Shown here in pieces: positions 17,748-26,984 of a DNA stretch of 64,000 bases. Numbering within the stretch: position 1 is the stretch's first letter; each line of letters begins with the position of its first letter. Both the position numbers and the translations under genes were made by a program. The notes beneath the pieces were generated by a model. It was not told where the DNA came from. It saw nothing but the letters and a program-made list of their open reading frames with translations, and did no database searches. Source of the stretch: Alphaproteobacteria bacterium MarineAlpha5_Bin12 (GTDB lineage: Bacteria; Pseudomonadota; Alphaproteobacteria; HIMB59; GCA-002718135); contig PTKS01000010.1 of NCBI GenBank assembly GCA_002937855.1, positions 1 through 64,000 of the forward strand, read 5' to 3'.

Positions 17748-19631
17748 ATGTCTAAAAAAATTCTCATTGATTCTTCTAAACAAACAGAAACTAGAATCGC
17801 ACTTATTAATGACAACAGGCTTGAAGAGTATGAAATTGAGTCAGATAGAAAAAACAGAATAAAGAGCAATGTATATTTAGCTAAAATATCTAGAGTTGAG
17901 GCTTCACTTCAAGCAGCTTTTGTTGATTTTGGAGGCAATAAACACGGATTTCTTCCTTTCACTGAAATTCATCCAGACTATTTTAAAATTCCTATTTCAG
18001 ATCAGAAAAAATTGAAAGACTTAATTTCTTCAAATGAAGAAACATCTAAAGATTCAAACGATGAAATTAAAGCTAAAGAAAATGATGATAATTATAAAAA
18101 TGATGAAGATCAAAAGAATAAATCTATGGAAGAAAAAAATAAGAAAAATAATAAGAAAAGATTATTTTTTAATTTTTTTAAAAAATATAAAATTCAAGAA
18201 GTTATAAAGTCAAAACAAGTAATGTTGGTTCAAGTTAGTAAAGAAGAAAGAGGCTTAAAAGGAGCTGCATTAACAACATTTTTATCATTTGCTGGGAGAT
18301 ACTGTGTATTAATGCCAAACAGTAATAATGCCACAGGTATTTCAAGAAAAATAAGTGATCCATTAGAAAGAAAAAAATTAAAAGAAATCATCGAATCTAT
18401 TGGAGTTCCGGATGGCATGTCACTTATAATAAGAACTGCAGGAATTGGCAAAACGAAAAAAGAAATTCATAAAGATTTAAATTATTTAGTAAAACAATGG
18501 GAAAAAATAAGAGAAAAGACTCTAAAATCTAATGCTCCTAGCCTAATAAATGAAGAAGGAGATATAGTAAAAAGAACAATAAGGGATTTATATACTAAAG
18601 AAATTTCTGGAATAATAGTAGATGGAAAAGATTCCTATAACAGTGCAAAAAACTATATAAAAGCATTAATTCCAAATCAACTTAGTAAATTAAAACTTTA
18701 TAAAGAAAAAAAAGAAAAATTATTTACTAAATTTAATTTAGAAAAAGAAATAAGTCATCTATACAATACAGAAATAAAATTAACTTCTGGGGGATCAATA
18801 GTTATAAATACAACAGAAGCTTTAGTAGCAATTGATGTTAACTCTGGAAGGGCGACGCAGCAAAGGAATATAGAAAATACTGCCTTAAATACAAATATAG
18901 AAGCAGCTAAAGAAATTGCAAGGCAACTTAAATTAAGAGATCTTGCAGGTTTAGTGGTGATTGATTTTATTGATATGGAAGATTATAAAAATAATTTCAA
19001 AGTAGAAAAAACATTAAAAAATTCAACTAATTCAGATAGAGCAAGAATTCAAATTGGAAGAATAAGTTCCTTTGGTCTTTTAGAATTATCAAGACAAAGA
19101 TTGAGAACTAGTATCGTTGAACAATCTTTTAAAAAATGCCAGATTTGTAATGGAACTGGTATAGTTAGGAATAATGATTCTATTATTGAACAGCTTTTTA
19201 AAGTTATTGAAGAATCATGTTCAAAAAATGAAGGTAGCTCAATTATTATAGATTGTCATTCTGATTTAGCTAGTGAAATTTTAAATAAAAGAAAAAATTT
19301 TGTCATTGAATTGGAAAATAAATATAAAACAAATTTAGATTTTAATTTCGAATCTTCAATTTTATTAAATGATCCCAAGGTTAAAGTGGACAAAAATATC
19401 AGTAAAATAAAAGTCATTAAAAAAGATATTAAAAAAAATATATCAAAAAAAACTGTCACTAAAAAAAACAAGATAACTGTTAACAAGAAAAACTTAACAA
19501 AAAAAACAAAACAAAATATAAAAAATGAAGTAAATGAAAACAATGCGCAAGAAAGTTCTCCAGAAATTACAATAAAGGAAGATAAGAATGAGGGTACAAA
19601 AAAAGGTTGGTGGAGCGAATCTAATAATTAA
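17748..19631 (+). CDS. rne: Ribonuclease E/G family endoribonuclease
   Basis: A 627-residue RNase E/G. The S1 domain begins near 36 (NVYLAKISRVEASLQAAFVDFG) and is interrupted by a charged Lys/Glu/Asp insert at about 93-138, a feature of alphaproteobacterial RNase E. Mg2+ ligands are Asp363 (AIDVNSG) and Asp406 (VVIDFIDM). The Zn-link CQIC is at 464-467. The C-terminal 90 residues are a Lys-rich disordered tail, much shorter than the scaffold of larger relatives, so degradosome assembly may be minimal. It starts at ATG 17748. The end overlaps the next gene by 44 nt. Confidence 0.95.
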   Translation: MSKKILIDSSKQTETRIALINDNRLEEYEIESDRKNRIKSNVYLAKISRVEASLQAAFVDFGGNKHGFLPFTEIHPDYFKIPISDQKKLKDLISSNEETSKDSNDEIKAKENDDNYKNDEDQKNKSMEEKNKKNNKKRLFFNFFKKYKIQEVIKSKQVMLVQVSKEERGLKGAALTTFLSFAGRYCVLMPNSNNATGISRKISDPLERKKLKEIIESIGVPDGMSLIIRTAGIGKTKKEIHKDLNYLVKQWEKIREKTLKSNAPSLINEEGDIVKRTIRDLYTKEISGIIVDGKDSYNSAKNYIKALIPNQLSKLKLYKEKKEKLFTKFNLEKEISHLYNTEIKLTSGGSIVINTTEALVAIDVNSGRATQQRNIENTALNTNIEAAKEIARQLKLRDLAGLVVIDFIDMEDYKNNFKVEKTLKNSTNSDRARIQIGRISSFGLLELSRQRLRTSIVEQSFKKCQICNGTGIVRNNDSIIEQLFKVIEESCSKNEGSSIIIDCHSDLASEILNKRKNFVIELENKYKTNLDFNFESSILLNDPKVKVDKNISKIKVIKKDIKKNISKKTVTKKNKITVNKKNLTKKTKQNIKNEVNENNAQESSPEITIKEDKNEGTKKGWWSESNN

Positions 19632-20940
19632 AATAAAAATATTATTTGTTTTTTTTTTACTATTTTTTTCTAAAATAAGCTTAGCAAATATAGTTCTTGA
19701 TCACGAAATTGAAAAGTTTTTAAAAGAAATAATTAAACCAATTATTATATTGTCTCATTCGAATTTTAAAGAATCTGACTTGGTTATTATATTGGAAAAA
19801 ACACCTAATGCATTCGTTAATAGAGATAAAAAAATTGTATTAACTACAGGATTATTAACTTTTGCAGATAGGCCTGAAGAAATACTTGGAATTTTAGCAC
19901 ATGAAATAGGTCATTTAGATGCAAATCATATAGATATGAGAATTGAAAAATTAGATAATCACAAATCTATTTCTGAATTATCAAAAATTATAAGCTTATC
20001 AACATCTTTGATAACGAATAATCCAGACTTTTTTATTGGAACAAATATTGCATATGATGAAATAGCAAAAAATAACATATCAAATTTTTCTAAAGATCAG
20101 GAAAGAGAAGCTGACATTATTGCTTTAAAATATCTTGAAAAAACACAAATTTCATCTAATGGACTAAAAAATTTCCTTCAGAGATTAGTTATTTTCAACG
20201 AAAACCTAGGAATTAAAGAAGAAGATTTAACAGTTTATACTCATCCATATAATAAAGAAAGAATAGAAAATATAATAAAATTTCAGAAAAAATCTAAATA
20301 TAATAATTACTATTTTTCAGACCAAACTAATTTAAGATTTAAATTTGTTAAAGCTAAAATAAATGGATATACTTTAAATATTGAAAACAATAAACTTATC
20401 TATAAAAATCTTGATAATGATGAAAAAAAATATGCCCTTTCAATTGGTTATGCAAAAGGTGGCTTTATAAAAGAATCTTTAAATTTGATAAATGATTTAA
20501 TTATTAAATATCCAGAAAATTCTTTTTTTTATGAAACAAAAGGTGAGATATTATTGAATTATGGATATTCTAATGAGGCAACAAGATTTTTTGAAAAATC
20601 ACTAACATTGGACAATAAAAATGAATATTTGAGGATAAAATTAATTTTTCAGTTATATAATAAATTAGAAAAGATCGATGATGCAAAAAAAATATTAGTT
20701 GAATTTAAAAAATTAAAAAATAAAAATAATAATAATTTATTGAATCTTATTTCAAACACATATGATTTTATGGGTAATATAAGTGAAAAGTTTTATTATT
20801 TAGCATTAATAGAAAAAAATAAAAAAAATTATATTTTATCTTATGATTATCTAGAATATGCTAAACTAAATACAAAAAATAATAATCTTTTAAAAAAATA
20901 TGGAAATTTAATGAATGAAGTTAAAAATGAAATCCAATAA
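19588..20940 (+). CDS. M48 family metallopeptidase with TPR-like C terminus (BepA-like)
   Basis: A 450-residue exported zinc peptidase. A signal peptide (about 14-33, ending SLA) is preceded by a 13-residue basic leader. The zinc site is HEIGH at 105-109, with Glu174 in EREAD as the likely third ligand. Residues from about 280 on form helical TPR-like repeats. BepA/YfgC relatives act in outer-membrane protein quality control in the periplasm. AAGGA lies 8 nt before the ATG, which supports the start inside the rne end. It overlaps the following dcd gene by 26 nt. Confidence 0.85.
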   Translation: MRVQKKVGGANLIIKIKILFVFFLLFFSKISLANIVLDHEIEKFLKEIIKPIIILSHSNFKESDLVIILEKTPNAFVNRDKKIVLTTGLLTFADRPEEILGILAHEIGHLDANHIDMRIEKLDNHKSISELSKIISLSTSLITNNPDFFIGTNIAYDEIAKNNISNFSKDQEREADIIALKYLEKTQISSNGLKNFLQRLVIFNENLGIKEEDLTVYTHPYNKERIENIIKFQKKSKYNNYYFSDQTNLRFKFVKAKINGYTLNIENNKLIYKNLDNDEKKYALSIGYAKGGFIKESLNLINDLIIKYPENSFFYETKGEILLNYGYSNEATRFFEKSLTLDNKNEYLRIKLIFQLYNKLEKIDDAKKILVEFKKLKNKNNNNLLNLISNTYDFMGNISEKFYYLALIEKNKKNYILSYDYLEYAKLNTKNNNLLKKYGNLMNEVKNEIQ

Positions 20941-22033
20941 AGTTATATCAAAGGGAACATTATGTTTCCAAGATTATGATAGAATTATAAAAAGAGGATT
21001 AATTTTTTCAAAAAAAGAAATTCCTTATGAATCTATCCAACCAGCAAGCCTAGACCTTAGATTGGGTGAGACAGCGTACAAAATATCCTCAAGTTTTTTA
21101 GCAATTAATGAAAAAGTTAAAAAAAAAATAAATAAATATAAAATTAAAAAAATTAATATTGCTAATGGCTATCTATTTAAAAAAAATTCTACTTATTTAG
21201 TTGAATTGCAAGAAAATCTAAATTTAAACAAAAATATATTTGGAAGATGTAACCCAAAAAGTTCAACAGGTCGTCTTGATATCTTTTGTAGAACTATTTC
21301 TGATTATTGTGAAGAGTATGAGGTAATAAAATTAGGATATAAAGGAAAAATATATTTAGAAATAACTTCAAAAACCTTTAATGTAGTTTTTAAAACTGGT
21401 GATAAATTAAATCAATTGAGATTAAGCAATTTCAAAACTAATTACATAAATGACGCCGTGCTTCAAAAAATCAATACAAGAACACCCCTAGTATATAATA
21501 AAAATAATAAAATTATAAATCCCTCAATATTAAATGGACTTAAAATTAAAGCTGATTTAATTGGGAAAAATAAAATAATTGCTTATAAAGCTATAAAAAA
21601 TTCAAAAACAATAATATTTAATAAAATTAATCATTATAAAGTTAATGAATTTTGGAAACCTATTAAAAATAAAAATAACTCAATAATTATTAAACCTAGT
21701 GAATTCTATATTCTAAAATCAAAAGAAAAAATTAATATTCCCATAAATTTAGCTGCTGAGATGGTTCCCTATGATACTAATATTGGTGAATTTAGGGTCC
21801 ATTATGCTGGTTTTTTTGATCCTGGATTTGGAAGGGATAATTTTGGAAGTCATGCTGTTTTAGAAATAAAAACCCATGAAGTTTCATTTGCAATTCAACA
21901 TAATCAAAGCATTGCTAGGCTAGTATTTGAAAAACTTGCTCAAAAACCCAATAAATTATATGGTAGTGAAATTAAATCAAATTATCAAAATCAAGGCCTT
22001 GCTTTAAGTAAACATTTTAAGATAATAGGATGA
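20915..22033 (+). CDS. dcd: 2'-deoxycytidine 5'-triphosphate deaminase, long alphaproteobacterial type
   Basis: A 372-residue protein of the double-length DCD family found mainly in alphaproteobacteria. It deaminates dCTP to dUTP for thymidylate synthesis. The first half has ESIQPASLDLRLG near 39-51 and GRCNPKSSTGRLDIFCR. The second half repeats the fold with MVPYDTNIGEFRVHYAGFFDPGFG and SHAVLEIKTHEVSF. An ATG four codons further (20927) is an alternative start. It overlaps the M48 gene and ends 1 nt before aroQ. Confidence 0.9.
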   Translation: MKLKMKSNKVISKGTLCFQDYDRIIKRGLIFSKKEIPYESIQPASLDLRLGETAYKISSSFLAINEKVKKKINKYKIKKINIANGYLFKKNSTYLVELQENLNLNKNIFGRCNPKSSTGRLDIFCRTISDYCEEYEVIKLGYKGKIYLEITSKTFNVVFKTGDKLNQLRLSNFKTNYINDAVLQKINTRTPLVYNKNNKIINPSILNGLKIKADLIGKNKIIAYKAIKNSKTIIFNKINHYKVNEFWKPIKNKNNSIIIKPSEFYILKSKEKINIPINLAAEMVPYDTNIGEFRVHYAGFFDPGFGRDNFGSHAVLEIKTHEVSFAIQHNQSIARLVFEKLAQKPNKLYGSEIKSNYQNQGLALSKHFKIIG

Positions 22034-22034
22034 T

Positions 22035-22475
22035 ATGCGGAAAAAAATACTTATTATTAATGGACCAAATATAAATTTAATCGGATCAAGAGAAAAAAAT
22101 ATCTATGGTAAAACTTCAATTGAAGAAATTAAGACGGAGTGTGAAGTACATGGAGCAAATTATTATAATTTTGAAATTGAATTTAGACAATCAAATAGTG
22201 AAGGTGACATTATAAACTGGCTACAAGAGGTAGAAAAAAAATTTGATGGATTGATAATTAACCCTGCTGCATATACTCATACTTCAATTGCTATTTTAGA
22301 TTCTCTAAAAACAATAACTAAACCTAAAATTGAAATTCATTTATCAAATATTCACTCTCGTGAAGATTACAGAAAAAAATCTATAACAGCTGAGGCTGCA
22401 GATGGATTAATATCAGGCTTTGGTAAGAATAGTTATCTTCTAGGAATTGATGCAATTAATCAAATAATCAAATAA
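22035..22475 (+). CDS. aroQ: 3-dehydroquinate dehydratase, type II
   Basis: A 146-residue dodecameric-type dehydroquinase of the shikimate pathway. INGPNINLIGSRE at 8-20 with Tyr24 forms the active-site lid, NPAAYTHTS carries the conserved Asn and His, and EIHLSNIHSRE is the shikimate-binding motif. Length is normal. AGGATGAT precedes the ATG. The aroQ-accB-accC order is conserved in alphaproteobacteria and in many other proteobacteria. Confidence 0.96.
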   Translation: MRKKILIINGPNINLIGSREKNIYGKTSIEEIKTECEVHGANYYNFEIEFRQSNSEGDIINWLQEVEKKFDGLIINPAAYTHTSIAILDSLKTITKPKIEIHLSNIHSREDYRKKSITAEAADGLISGFGKNSYLLGIDAINQIIK

Positions 22476-22478
22476 TTA

Positions 22479-22895
22479 ATGTTAAATTTTACCCAAATTC
22501 CTTTTTTTATACTTTGTCTAATTGTGATACTACTTTTTATTATTATTATTATTTTAACAAATCTTATAAGAAAAATTGATAACTTACCAAATAAAAGTAT
22601 TTCTCAAAGTACAATTAAAAGCAATCTACCAAATAAAAAATCAAAAGAGGTAATAAATGAAGATGATTATATAATATCACCAATGGTAGGTATAATTTAT
22701 TTAACTCCAGAACCAAATAAACCACAATTTGTAAAAGAAGGAGAGCATATAAAACAAGGAGACACAGTGGCGATAATTGAAGCAATGAAAACATACAGTA
22801 ATGTAAGAGCTTCAAAATCAGGAATAGTAAAAAAAATATATATAAATAATGGATCACCAGTTGAATATGGTGAAAAACTTTTTAGCATCGAATAA
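22479..22895 (+). CDS. accB: Biotin carboxyl carrier protein with N-terminal membrane helix
   Basis: A 138-residue BCCP of acetyl-CoA carboxylase. The C-terminal 75 residues are a normal biotinyl domain with ISPMVGIIY, the thumb-like PKFVKEG-type region and biotinylation motif EAMKT (Lys104). MKT instead of MKM is usual in alphaproteobacteria. The N terminus is unusual: residues 8-29 are one hydrophobic run with a string of Ile, followed by RK, where the family normally has an amphipathic dimerisation region. Positive-inside logic would put the biotinyl domain in the cytoplasm. It starts 3 nt after aroQ and its stop overlaps the accC start (TAATG). Confidence 0.88.
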   Translation: MLNFTQIPFFILCLIVILLFIIIIILTNLIRKIDNLPNKSISQSTIKSNLPNKKSKEVINEDDYIISPMVGIIYLTPEPNKPQFVKEGEHIKQGDTVAIIEAMKTYSNVRASKSGIVKKIYINNGSPVEYGEKLFSIE

Positions 22896-24229
22896 TGTTT
22901 AAAAAAATATTAATTGCAAATAGAGGAGAAATTGCTCTAAGGATTTTACGTGCTTGTAGAGAATTAGATATAAAAACTGTTGCAATTCATTCAGAGGCTG
23001 ATGCCGAAGCGATGCATGTTAGACTAGCCGATGAAAGCGTATGTGTTGGTCCTGCACCAGCAAAGAACAGTTATTTAAATATACCTTCTATAATTACAGC
23101 AGCTACTATCACTAACTCTGATGCCATACATCCAGGATATGGTTTTCTAAGTGAAAATTATAAATTTGCAAAAATTTTGGAAGAACATGGCTATAAATTT
23201 ATTGGACCTAAATCAAAACATATTGAAATTATGGGAAATAAAATAATAGCTAAAGAAACAATGAAGAATATGGAAATACCCCTAATTCCTGGAATAAAAG
23301 AAATAAAAAGTGATAAGCAGGTATATGATTTTGTAGAAAAAAATGGCTATCCGGTTATTGTCAAAGCTGCTTCGGGCGGAGGTGGCAAAGGAATGAAAAT
23401 TATTAGAAAAGAATCTGAAATTAAAGAATCTCTTTTATTAGCCAAAAAAGAATCAAAAAATGCATTTAATGATGATACTATTTATTTAGAAAAATTTCTA
23501 GAAAAACCAAAACATATAGAAATTCAAATCATTGCTGATCAATTTAATAATGTAATTCATCTTGGAGAAAGAGACTGTTCTATTCAAAGAAGTCATCAGA
23601 AGATAATAGAAGAAAGTCCCAGTAGTATTTTATCAGAACAACAAAGAAAAAAGATTGGGGAAATTTCTGTTAATGCTATTAAATCAATTGGATATGAAGG
23701 GTTAGGAACTATAGAATTTCTATATGAAAATGATTCTTTTTATTTTATTGAAATGAATACTAGACTTCAAGTAGAACATCCTGTTACAGAAATGGTAACA
23801 GGAGTTGATTTAGTAAAAGAACAAATAAGAATAGCTGCGGGTAGTAAATTAAGTTGGAAACAAAATGACATTAATATAAATGGTCATTCAATAGAATGCA
23901 GAATCAATGCAGAAAATCCAAAAACTTTTAAACCTAGTCCAGGTAAAATAACACAATATCATCAGCCTGGTGGATTGGGAATAAGGGTTGAGTCTGCTTT
24001 ATTTCAGGGTTATTCAATTCCGCCACATTATGATAGTATGATAGCAAAATTGATCACTTATGGAAAAAATAGAGATGAAAGTATTTTGAAAATGAAAAAA
24101 GCACTTGAAGAATATGTAATTATGGGAATTGAGAACACAATCCAACTTAATCAAGATATTTTAAAAAGTGAAGATTTTGTATCTGGCAAATACAATGTTA
24201 ATTTTATGAATGAACAAAAAGTTAATTAA
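22895..24229 (+). CDS. accC: Acetyl-CoA carboxylase, biotin carboxylase subunit
   Basis: A 444-residue ATP-grasp biotin carboxylase that carboxylates the biotin on AccB with bicarbonate and ATP. Visible are the N-terminal KILIANRGEIALR, the glycine-rich lid KAASGGGGKGM near 156-166, HIEIQI, ERDCSIQRSHQK and EMNTRLQVEHPVTE with the catalytic Arg and Glu. The length is normal. It is coupled to accB and its stop overlaps the convergent DUF2155 gene by 4 nt. Confidence 0.97.
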   Translation: MFKKILIANRGEIALRILRACRELDIKTVAIHSEADAEAMHVRLADESVCVGPAPAKNSYLNIPSIITAATITNSDAIHPGYGFLSENYKFAKILEEHGYKFIGPKSKHIEIMGNKIIAKETMKNMEIPLIPGIKEIKSDKQVYDFVEKNGYPVIVKAASGGGGKGMKIIRKESEIKESLLLAKKESKNAFNDDTIYLEKFLEKPKHIEIQIIADQFNNVIHLGERDCSIQRSHQKIIEESPSSILSEQQRKKIGEISVNAIKSIGYEGLGTIEFLYENDSFYFIEMNTRLQVEHPVTEMVTGVDLVKEQIRIAAGSKLSWKQNDININGHSIECRINAENPKTFKPSPGKITQYHQPGGLGIRVESALFQGYSIPPHYDSMIAKLITYGKNRDESILKMKKALEEYVIMGIENTIQLNQDILKSEDFVSGKYNVNFMNEQKVN

Positions 24230-24645
24230 TTTATTTTACATTCCTTTATCCAAATATCATATGTAGGATGTTCTAAAGCTGATAAAGATGGGCTGGACGA
24301 AAACATCCACCCAGAAAAAATCAGTAGAGGATTATCTGGATTAATCATATCATTTACTGTTAAAAGAACGAAATCTTCTGGAATTTCTTCTGGTGGTCTT
24401 TTTCTACATTGAAATATTTTTATCGATAATGTTCCAAACTTCTTTGACTCACCAATATTAATTTCAAAATCTGTAAATTTTGCAGTAATTTTATCTAATC
24501 CACCAAACAAAACTGAATTTCCACTTATTGTTTCAGCAATAATTTGATTTGGAAAAAGGAAAATAAAGATTAATATTGATAATAAAAAATTATTTATTTG
24601 GTTTCCAAGCAACATATTCTTTTTCAATTTGATCTTTATTCTCAT
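24226..24645 (-). CDS. DUF2155 domain-containing exported protein
   Basis: A 139-residue protein with a signal peptide (hydrophobic stretch about 20-34, cleavage near IIAET). The remainder matches DUF2155: LDKITAKFTDFEI, FGTLSIKIFQCRKRPPEE, FSGWMFSSSPSLSALEHPTYDIWIKEC. The function is unknown. The family is alphaproteobacterial and usually sits beside the NDUFA12 gene near accBC, as here. A second ATG at 24615 would shorten the leader by ten residues and is equally possible. It overlaps the upstream NDUFA12 gene by 56 nt. Confidence 0.85.
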   Translation of the reverse strand: MRIKIKLKKNMLLGNQINNFLLSILIFIFLFPNQIIAETISGNSVLFGGLDKITAKFTDFEINIGESKKFGTLSIKIFQCRKRPPEEIPEDFVLLTVNDMINPDNPLLIFSGWMFSSSPSLSALEHPTYDIWIKECKIN

Positions 24646-24949
24646 TATCGCTTAAAGGATGAGAATTTGGATAGTAAGCTCCTAAAGTTCCAGTTTGATT
24701 TGGTATATGGTCTTTTTGCCAATTATATTTATGTTTATAATTTATTGGAGCTTCATCAGTAATTTTGTGGAGCCAGGCATGCCAATGAGATGGAATCTTA
24801 GATGCTTCAGGTGATCCATTAAATATTACCCATCTTTTGTTAGGGTATATTTCTGGATTTTTTTTATTTGAATAGTATTTATTTCCATATTGATCTTTTC
24901 CAATAAGATGCCCCCATATAAAAGTATAAATTTTAGTGTTTATATTCAT
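24590..24949 (-). CDS. NADH:ubiquinone oxidoreductase subunit NDUFA12 family
   Basis: A 119-residue homologue of the mitochondrial complex I accessory subunit NDUFA12 (B17.2). Signatures are WGHLIGKDQYGNKYY, the RWVIFNG stretch, and EASKIPSHWHAWLHKITDEAP. In alphaproteobacteria this supernumerary subunit binds the complex I Q-module at the inner membrane. The nuo operon is not in the window. Its start is 7 nt from the pyrC stop on the same strand. Its presence is good evidence for alphaproteobacterial ancestry. Confidence 0.92.
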   Translation of the reverse strand: MNINTKIYTFIWGHLIGKDQYGNKYYSNKKNPEIYPNKRWVIFNGSPEASKIPSHWHAWLHKITDEAPINYKHKYNWQKDHIPNQTGTLGAYYPNSHPLSDNENKDQIEKEYVAWKPNK

Positions 24950-24956
24950 ATATTTT

Positions 24957-26006
24957 CTAATTACTTACTACTTTCCATTTTATTTTTTGTCCACCCATAA
25001 AGTTTTTAATTTTTATTTTACTATCTTCAGTAAAGTCTGGATTAATCCAGTTCACTTTTTCTATATTAATTTTATGACTATTAAGAGGCAAATCATAAAA
25101 ATTAGCACCATTAATTGAAGAAAAAGTTTCTAAATTGTTTAAAGAATTTTCTTCCTCAAATATAGAAGTGTACATTTCTATCGCAATTGGAGAGGTATAA
25201 ATTCCAGCTTTAATGTTGTTTGTGCCCTCTTTATATTTTAAATCATGTGGGGCAGAATCGGTACCTAAAAAAAATTTTTTGTTACCAGAGCATGCAAACT
25301 TTCTTAAGGCAATTAAATCTTTTTCATTTTTAACAACTGGCATACAATAATGATGAGGATTAGTATCACCATTAAAAACATCTTTCTTTGTTAAAAGCAT
25401 ATGGTGTAATGTAACTGTAGAAGCGATAGGATGACTTGAATCATTTACAAATTGAGCGCCATATTCACTAGATATATGTTCTATTACTATTTTTAAATTT
25501 TGAAATCTTTTTAAAATTTCTTGCAATTCATTATCTATAAAATATTTTTCTCTATCAAAGATAGAAATTTTTTCATCAACTTTTTCAGCATGTATTAATA
25601 AAGGGGAATTATTTTCTTGTAAAATTTCAAGTGCTGGATATATTTTTTCTAAATTATTGACTCCAAATTTAGAATTAGTAGTAGAATTAGAAGGATAAAG
25701 TTTAGCTCCAAAAAAATAATTTTGTTTGATTCCTATCTCAAAATTTTTTAAATCAATATTATGATTTAAATAATATGGTACAAATACTCTAAAATTCTTT
25801 GAATTCGCTTTTTTAATGATTAAATCACTATATTTTTTAGCAGCAGAGTAGTCAATAATGGGCTTATTAAGATTTGGCATTGCTATACACCTTGCAAAAT
25901 TTTTTACTGTGTGGGGTAAAACTAAATTTAAAACTTCATTTTCTCTGAGATGAATATGCCAATCATCAGGCTTAATAATTGATAATTTATTTATTTTTTC
26001 GTTCAT
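24957..26006 (-). CDS. pyrC: Dihydroorotase, class II
   Basis: A 349-residue zinc amidohydrolase of pyrimidine synthesis that interconverts carbamoyl aspartate and dihydroorotate. Metal ligands are His17 and His19 in DDWHIHLRE, and the carboxylated Lys102 in GAKLYPS. HAEK and HHYCMPVVK carry further ligands and substrate contacts, and LGTDSAPH the catalytic Asp. The length matches E. coli PyrC. The start overlaps the glycosyltransferase stop by 4 nt. Confidence 0.95.
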   Translation of the reverse strand: MNEKINKLSIIKPDDWHIHLRENEVLNLVLPHTVKNFARCIAMPNLNKPIIDYSAAKKYSDLIIKKANSKNFRVFVPYYLNHNIDLKNFEIGIKQNYFFGAKLYPSNSTTNSKFGVNNLEKIYPALEILQENNSPLLIHAEKVDEKISIFDREKYFIDNELQEILKRFQNLKIVIEHISSEYGAQFVNDSSHPIASTVTLHHMLLTKKDVFNGDTNPHHYCMPVVKNEKDLIALRKFACSGNKKFFLGTDSAPHDLKYKEGTNNIKAGIYTSPIAIEMYTSIFEEENSLNNLETFSSINGANFYDLPLNSHKINIEKVNWINPDFTEDSKIKIKNFMGGQKIKWKVVSN

Positions 26007-26932
26007 AATAAATTATTAGTTAAAATATAATCAATTAGTTGATCTGATTGTATTGAATTCATTAAGCTCTTATTAGAATCATTTGATTTTTTCTTTAGTT
26101 CTTCATAAGTTTCTTTGGTTCTAATAACAAAACAATTATTACCAAAGGGAGCGTACCAATCATCTCTAGTTGGACCAAATAAACCAATAGTTTTTATCCC
26201 AGTTGCTGCAGATAGATGCATTAATCCTGAATCATTTCCAATAAATAATTTGCATAAAGATAGATAAGAATAAGTTAGTGTTAAGCTTTTGCCCATAAAA
26301 TTAATAAGATTTTGAGGGTCAATATTTTTTGTTAAATCTTTTAGATATAGTTTTTCTTCTTTTTTTGAACCAACTATTAAAAAATATAATTGCTTATCTT
26401 GATATAAATCTTTAAGTTTTAAAATTATTTGATTATATCTTTCAATTGGCCATACTTTGGGGCCCCAATTTCCACCTGGTGCAATGGCTATTACAAACTT
26501 GTTCCCAATAATTTTTTTTGCTAAATTGTCTTCTTTAATATTTGAATATATTTTAGGCTTTAATATATCTTTAATATTCATAAAGTTTGACAATTTTTCA
26601 ACTTGTAAAATATTCTTATCATTCTTTTTAAATATTTTTCTTTTTTTTGAAAAAATAATATAACTTATAAAAGAAGATCTTAAGTCAATTACTAAGTCCC
26701 ATTTTTTATTTATAATTTTTGACCACATTTCAATCCAATGCAAATTATATTTCATTTTTTTTATAGTTATAATTCTCTCTAAATTTGGAAAATTTTCAAA
26801 TAGTTGTTTAGAAGTTGGTCCAGAAACAATAGTAATCTTTGAATTGGTATATTTTTCAATTAAATATGACAAAATACCAGTTGATAAAATTGCGTCTCCA
26901 ATCAAATTTGATGAAATAAAAAGTATTTTCAA
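26003..26932 (-). CDS. Glycosyltransferase family 9 (heptosyltransferase-like)
   Basis: A 309-residue GT9 protein resembling WaaC/WaaF heptosyltransferases of LPS core synthesis. It begins with the Rossmann-type MKILFISSNLIGDAI. The C-terminal donor site has IAPGGNWGPKVWPIERY and FIGNDSGLMHLSAATGIKTIGLFGPTRDDWYAPFG, where the acidic Asp and GPT are family hallmarks. No other LPS core gene is adjacent, so donor and acceptor are unknown. It overlaps pyrC by 4 nt and is divergent from ygfZ. Confidence 0.88.
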   Translation of the reverse strand: MKILFISSNLIGDAILSTGILSYLIEKYTNSKITIVSGPTSKQLFENFPNLERIITIKKMKYNLHWIEMWSKIINKKWDLVIDLRSSFISYIIFSKKRKIFKKNDKNILQVEKLSNFMNIKDILKPKIYSNIKEDNLAKKIIGNKFVIAIAPGGNWGPKVWPIERYNQIILKLKDLYQDKQLYFLIVGSKKEEKLYLKDLTKNIDPQNLINFMGKSLTLTYSYLSLCKLFIGNDSGLMHLSAATGIKTIGLFGPTRDDWYAPFGNNCFVIRTKETYEELKKKSNDSNKSLMNSIQSDQLIDYILTNNLL

Positions 26933-26984
26933 TAAAAATCCTTTTTGTTGAAAAAATAATATTGATTATATATATTTATTAATA

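Noticed and set aside
17653..17862. A 69-codon plus-strand ORF before and into rne
   Set aside because: It has no recognisable family, overlaps the conserved rne start in another frame, and lacks a good ribosome site.
22479..22620. Frameshift artefact producing the hydrophobic AccB N terminus
   Set aside because: The other frames hit early stops and none gives a usual AccB N terminus; a single clean frame from a well-placed ATG is simpler, although relatives should be compared.
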